From contig NZ_CP102246.1 of NCBI RefSeq assembly GCF_024599795.1, positions 3,906,001-3,970,000 on the forward strand: a stretch of 64,000 nucleotides of DNA, read 5' to 3'. Shown here in pieces: positions 61,439-64,000 of the stretch. Under the pieces are notes generated by a model that was not told where the DNA came from, made no database searches, and saw only the letters and a program-made list of their open reading frames with translations. This DNA is from Enterobacter cloacae complex sp. R_G8. GTDB taxonomy: Bacteria > Pseudomonadota > Gammaproteobacteria > Enterobacterales > Enterobacteriaceae. The translations under genes and the position numbers were made by a program. Within the stretch, counting starts at the first letter, position 1. Every line of letters begins with the position of its first letter.

Positions 61439-61813
61439 ATGGACGAGTACTCGCCAAAAAGGCATGATATCGCGCAGTTGAAATTTCTCTGCGAATCCTT
61501 GTACCATGACTGCCTTGCCAATCTTGATGAAAGTAATCATGGCTGGGTGAACGATCCAACGTCTGCCATCAATTTACAATTGAATGAGTTGATAGAGCAT
61601 ATCGCGACCTTCGCACTTAATTATAAAATTAAGTACAATGAAGATAATAAGCTGATTGAGCAAATTGACGAATACCTGGATGACACCTTTATGTTGTTCA
61701 GCAGCTACGGCATTAACGCACAGGATTTGCAGAAATGGCGTAAATCTGGAAACCGGCTATTCCGTTGTTTCGTCAACGTGAGCAGAGCTAACCCGGTTAG
61801 CCTTTCCTGTTAA
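61439..61813 (+). CDS. tomB: Hha antitoxin/biofilm modulator TomB
   Basis: ATG 61439 (MDEYSPKRHDIAQLKF) gives 124 residues, as in E. coli TomB (YbaJ). It is a four-helix acidic protein that counters Hha toxicity through oxygen-dependent cysteine oxidation in Hha. It precedes hha by 27 bases. Confidence 0.95.
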   Translation: MDEYSPKRHDIAQLKFLCESLYHDCLANLDESNHGWVNDPTSAINLQLNELIEHIATFALNYKIKYNEDNKLIEQIDEYLDDTFMLFSSYGINAQDLQKWRKSGNRLFRCFVNVSRANPVSLSC

Positions 61814-61840
61814 AATTATTACAATGACTAAGGTGATTTT

Positions 61841-62059
61841 ATGTCTGATAAACCACTCACAAAAACCGATTATTTGATGCGCTTACGACGCTGTCAATCA
61901 ATTGACACGCTCGAACGTGTTATTGAAAAAAATAAATACGAGCTTTCTGATAATGAACTGACTGTATTTTATTCTGCGGCGGACCACCGTCTTGCTGAGC
62001 TGACCATGAATAAACTGTATGACAAAATCCCCCCTTCCGTGTGGAAATTTGTCCGTTAA
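61841..62059 (+). CDS. hha: H-NS-associated modulator Hha
   Basis: The 72-residue protein has the YmoA/Hha pattern [20 protein letters not shown] and [20 protein letters not shown]. It joins H-NS to silence horizontally acquired and virulence genes, and with TomB forms a toxin-antitoxin pair. Confidence 0.97.
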   Translation: MSDKPLTKTDYLMRLRRCQSIDTLERVIEKNKYELSDNELTVFYSAADHRLAELTMNKLYDKIPPSVWKFVR

Positions 62060-62241
62060 CCTTTGAAGTGTGTCTGTAGAGGTTCTACGCCACATTCTGA
62101 GTTGTCTACACCTTTCGAATTACGATCCCGGTATAAAAGCCAGGTCTCCGTGTAAAACGCGATCATTAGCAACTATGTTGTGACGTTAGTCACATGCGCC
62201 CTTCGGGAACGTTCCCTTCCTGGCTTATCCCGATTACCCTG

Positions 62242-62257
62242 CTGTAATCGATTACAG
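62242..62257. promoter_or_regulatory. 16-bp perfect palindrome before maa
   Basis: CTGTAATCGATTACAG overlaps the ribosome site region of maa (AGAGAGGT follows). It may be an operator that blocks transcription or a local RNA hairpin. The binding protein is unknown. A second 12-bp palindrome, GGGAACGTTCCC, stands at 62205-62216. Confidence 0.4.
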
Positions 62258-62268
62258 AGAGGTAACCT

Positions 62269-62820
62269 ATGAGCGCAGAAAAACAGAAAATGATTGCGGG
62301 TGAACATTACCGTCCTGGCGATGAAACATTACGGGCCGATCGACTGCGTGCCCGCCATCTGGTTCACCGCTATAACCATACCGCCCCCGATGAGAAAACA
62401 GAACGCCAGAACATTCTGGCGGAACTGCTGGGTCAAAGCGCAGGCGCGTACATTGAGCCAAGCTTTCGCTGTGACTATGGCTATAACATTTACCTGGGCA
62501 AAGAATTTTACGCTAACTTTGACTGCGTGATGCTGGATGTCTGCCCTATCCATATTGGCGATAACTGTATGCTCGCGCCCGGCGTGCATATCTATACGGC
62601 CACCCATCCACTGGATGCGGACGAACGCAACAGCGGGATTGAGTATGGCAAACCCGTACGCATTGGCAATAATGTCTGGATCGGCGGACGGGCGGTCATT
62701 AACCCGGGCGTCACTGTGGGCGATAATGTGGTGATCGCCTCCGGTGCTGTGGTCACCAAAGATGTCCCGGCCAATGCCGTCGTCGGGGGTAACCCGGCGA
62801 AAATTATCAAAATGCTGTGA
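62269..62820 (+). CDS. maa: Maltose O-acetyltransferase Maa
   Basis: Maa acetylates maltose and glucose with acetyl-CoA. The 183 residues have the left-handed beta-helix hexapeptide repeats ([20 protein letters not shown], in two pieces) with catalytic histidine in YTATHPLD, ending [13 protein letters not shown]. Same length as E. coli Maa. Confidence 0.95.
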   Translation: MSAEKQKMIAGEHYRPGDETLRADRLRARHLVHRYNHTAPDEKTERQNILAELLGQSAGAYIEPSFRCDYGYNIYLGKEFYANFDCVMLDVCPIHIGDNCMLAPGVHIYTATHPLDADERNSGIEYGKPVRIGNNVWIGGRAVINPGVTVGDNVVIASGAVVTKDVPANAVVGGNPAKIIKML

Positions 62821-62935
62821 AGGTGTGGGGGGGCAACTGTTATGGTCTTTCAGCGCGTAACTGTTACTTTTTTCAGTCAAATGGCTCCCCTAAAATAGGC
62901 AGATCCCCTGTATTCAACAATCATGAAGGCAAAAA

Positions 62936-63403
62936 ATGACCGAAATACAGCGCCTGCTTACCGCCACCATCGACGATCTCAACATCCGCGAAAAGCGCGA
63001 CAACCGCCCGCGCTTTAGCATTAGTTTTATCCGCAAACACCCAGGCCTCTTTGTGGCAATGTATGCGGCCTGGCTGGCAACGCTGATTGTCATGCTGAAG
63101 TCCGAAACGCTGGTGGACTCCGTCTGGCTGCTTGTAGTGCTGTTTGTAGTGTTTAACGCGTTTTTCTTTTTTGACGTGCATCCGCGTTATCGTTATGAAG
63201 ATATCGACGTGCTCGATTTCCGGGTCTGCTACAACGGCGAATGGTACAACACCCGTTTTGTCCCCCCGGAGCTTATCGACAGCATTCTGCACTCTCCTGC
63301 GGTAGAAACCGAACAAAAAGAGAAACTGCAGAAAATGGTCTCAACCAAAGGCCAGCTCTCCTTCTACGATGTGTTTACCCTTTCCCGCCCTGCTGTTGCG
63401 TGA
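62936..63403 (+). CDS. ylaC: Inner-membrane protein YlaC
   Basis: The 155-residue protein has two central helices and the motifs [14 protein letters not shown] and [20 protein letters not shown]. It matches E. coli YlaC (156 residues), of unknown function. Its end overlaps the next gene, convergent, by 29 bases. Confidence 0.92.
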   Translation: MTEIQRLLTATIDDLNIREKRDNRPRFSISFIRKHPGLFVAMYAAWLATLIVMLKSETLVDSVWLLVVLFVVFNAFFFFDVHPRYRYEDIDVLDFRVCYNGEWYNTRFVPPELIDSILHSPAVETEQKEKLQKMVSTKGQLSFYDVFTLSRPAVA

Positions 63404-64000
63404 TGAGTGTCTGTATGCGTCGGATAGCCGACGCATACAGTGAAGCCGACGTATTCCCGTAGCCTAATACCAGACCGCTCTGCCCCTGTTTCGTATCAAG
63501 GTAATACCCGCTCAATGCCGCGGGAGCCAGCTGAAACCCCCTGGCCTGTTCCACCAGTTGCCTGTCGTCAATTCCGTCAATCGCCACCGTCAGGTGCATT
63601 CCCCCTTCCCCCGCCAGAACCCGGTGTGGCACATGAAGTTCCGCATTCAGGGCCTCACGCAGTTGCCGGTAGCGTTTACGATAGAGACGACGCATCGCCG
63701 CAAGGTGGCGGGCGTAGTGACCCTCTTCAATGAACAGGGCCAGGGTACGCTGCTCAGCACGATGTCCACCGCGCAATAACGAACCGATGGCCAGGCGTGC
63801 CGCTTTCGCCAGCGCCGGGGGGAAAACCATAAACCCCATTCTGAGCGACGGGAATAACGTTTTGCTGAATGTTCCCAGATAAACAACGGGCGCATGGTTT
63901 GTCATTCCCAGCATCGCCGGGATCGGCTCACCGCTATAGCGAAACTCGCTGTCATAATCATCCTCGATAATCCAGGCGTTATGTTGTCGCGCCACGTCCA
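63375..64000 (-). CDS. MocR-type (GntR-aminotransferase) regulator, 5' part outside window
   Basis: At least 208 residues of the C-terminal aminotransferase-like domain are seen. [13 protein letters not shown] carries the PLP aspartate and tyrosine-like residues, [16 protein letters not shown] the PLP lysine, and GGMHLTVAI the late strand. The N-terminal GntR helix-turn-helix must lie beyond base 64000. Relatives include PdxR and GabR, which use PLP or GABA as effector; the target is not known. In E. coli ylaB occupies this place. Confidence 0.88.
   Translation of the reverse strand, partial: DVARQHNAWIIEDDYDSEFRYSGEPIPAMLGMTNHAPVVYLGTFSKTLFPSLRMGFMVFPPALAKAARLAIGSLLRGGHRAEQRTLALFIEEGHYARHLAAMRRLYRKRYRQLREALNAELHVPHRVLAGEGGMHLTVAIDGIDDRQLVEQARGFQLAPAALSGYYLDTKQGQSGLVLGYGNTSASLYASAIRRIQTLITQQQGGKG

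Overview
The window is a piece of an enterobacterial chromosome. Gene content, gene order and near-identity to the Escherichia coli and Salmonella versions of most proteins point to Enterobacteriaceae, most likely the Enterobacter cloacae complex or a close relative. That placement is an inference; no search was run. Apart from the first 2 kb, the window is collinear (inverted) with the E. coli folD-to-acrAB-to-ylaC segment.

Layout. (1) 1-1965 is an AT-rich accessory stub abutting the 3' end of tRNA-Arg(UCU). It holds a small membrane-protein start, a frameshifted DUF4225-family gene, a degraded serine resolvase and the C-terminal stump of a tyrosine integrase. (2) 1981-11306 is tRNA argU (fimU in Salmonella), an EAL-domain gene, fimY, fimZ and the type 1 fimbrial operon fimAICDHF. 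This is the Salmonella-type arrangement, but fimW is absent and no invertible promoter switch is visible. (3) 11617-22468 holds folD, ybcJ, a MalX-like PTS EIICB with a MalI-like repressor, ybcI, cysS, ppiB, lpxH, two small secreted-protein genes, purEK and mnmH. (4) 22592-32359 holds a porin, ybbP/ybbA, tesA, ybbO, cnoX, fetAB and qmcA-ybbJ. (5) 32356-47309 holds cueR/copA, ybaP, the sRNA ChiX, ybaK, ushA, fsr, ybaL, gsk, hemH, adk and htpG. (6) 47420-64000 holds recR, ybaB, dnaX, apt, ybaN, priC, ybaM, mscK, acrR/acrAB, tomB-hha, maa, ylaC and a truncated MocR-type regulator.

How the parts work together. EAL, FimY and FimZ form a regulatory module for the fimbrial operon. CueR sits directly against copA, and copA retains the frameshift site that makes the short copper chaperone CopA(Z). 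AcrR and its operator control acrAB. PurR, sigma-32, RcsAB-like and MalI-like sites are readable upstream of purE, htpG, tomB and the PTS gene. dnaX keeps its complete -1 frameshift signal.

Compared with E. coli, as recalled, several genes are missing from their usual places: rhsD and the allantoin cluster (porin instead), glsA-ybaT and ybaQ near copA, and aes between hemH and gsk. The intergenic spaces are peppered with REP-like palindromes, including three copies of a roughly 90-bp composite repeat/terminator. One REP-like element has become the translated tail of ybaM. No wholly new multi-gene system stands out. The best candidates for follow-up are the broken DUF4225/membrane-protein pair, the palindromes in the fimY-fimZ gap, the RcsAB-like palindrome before tomB, and the composite repeat family.
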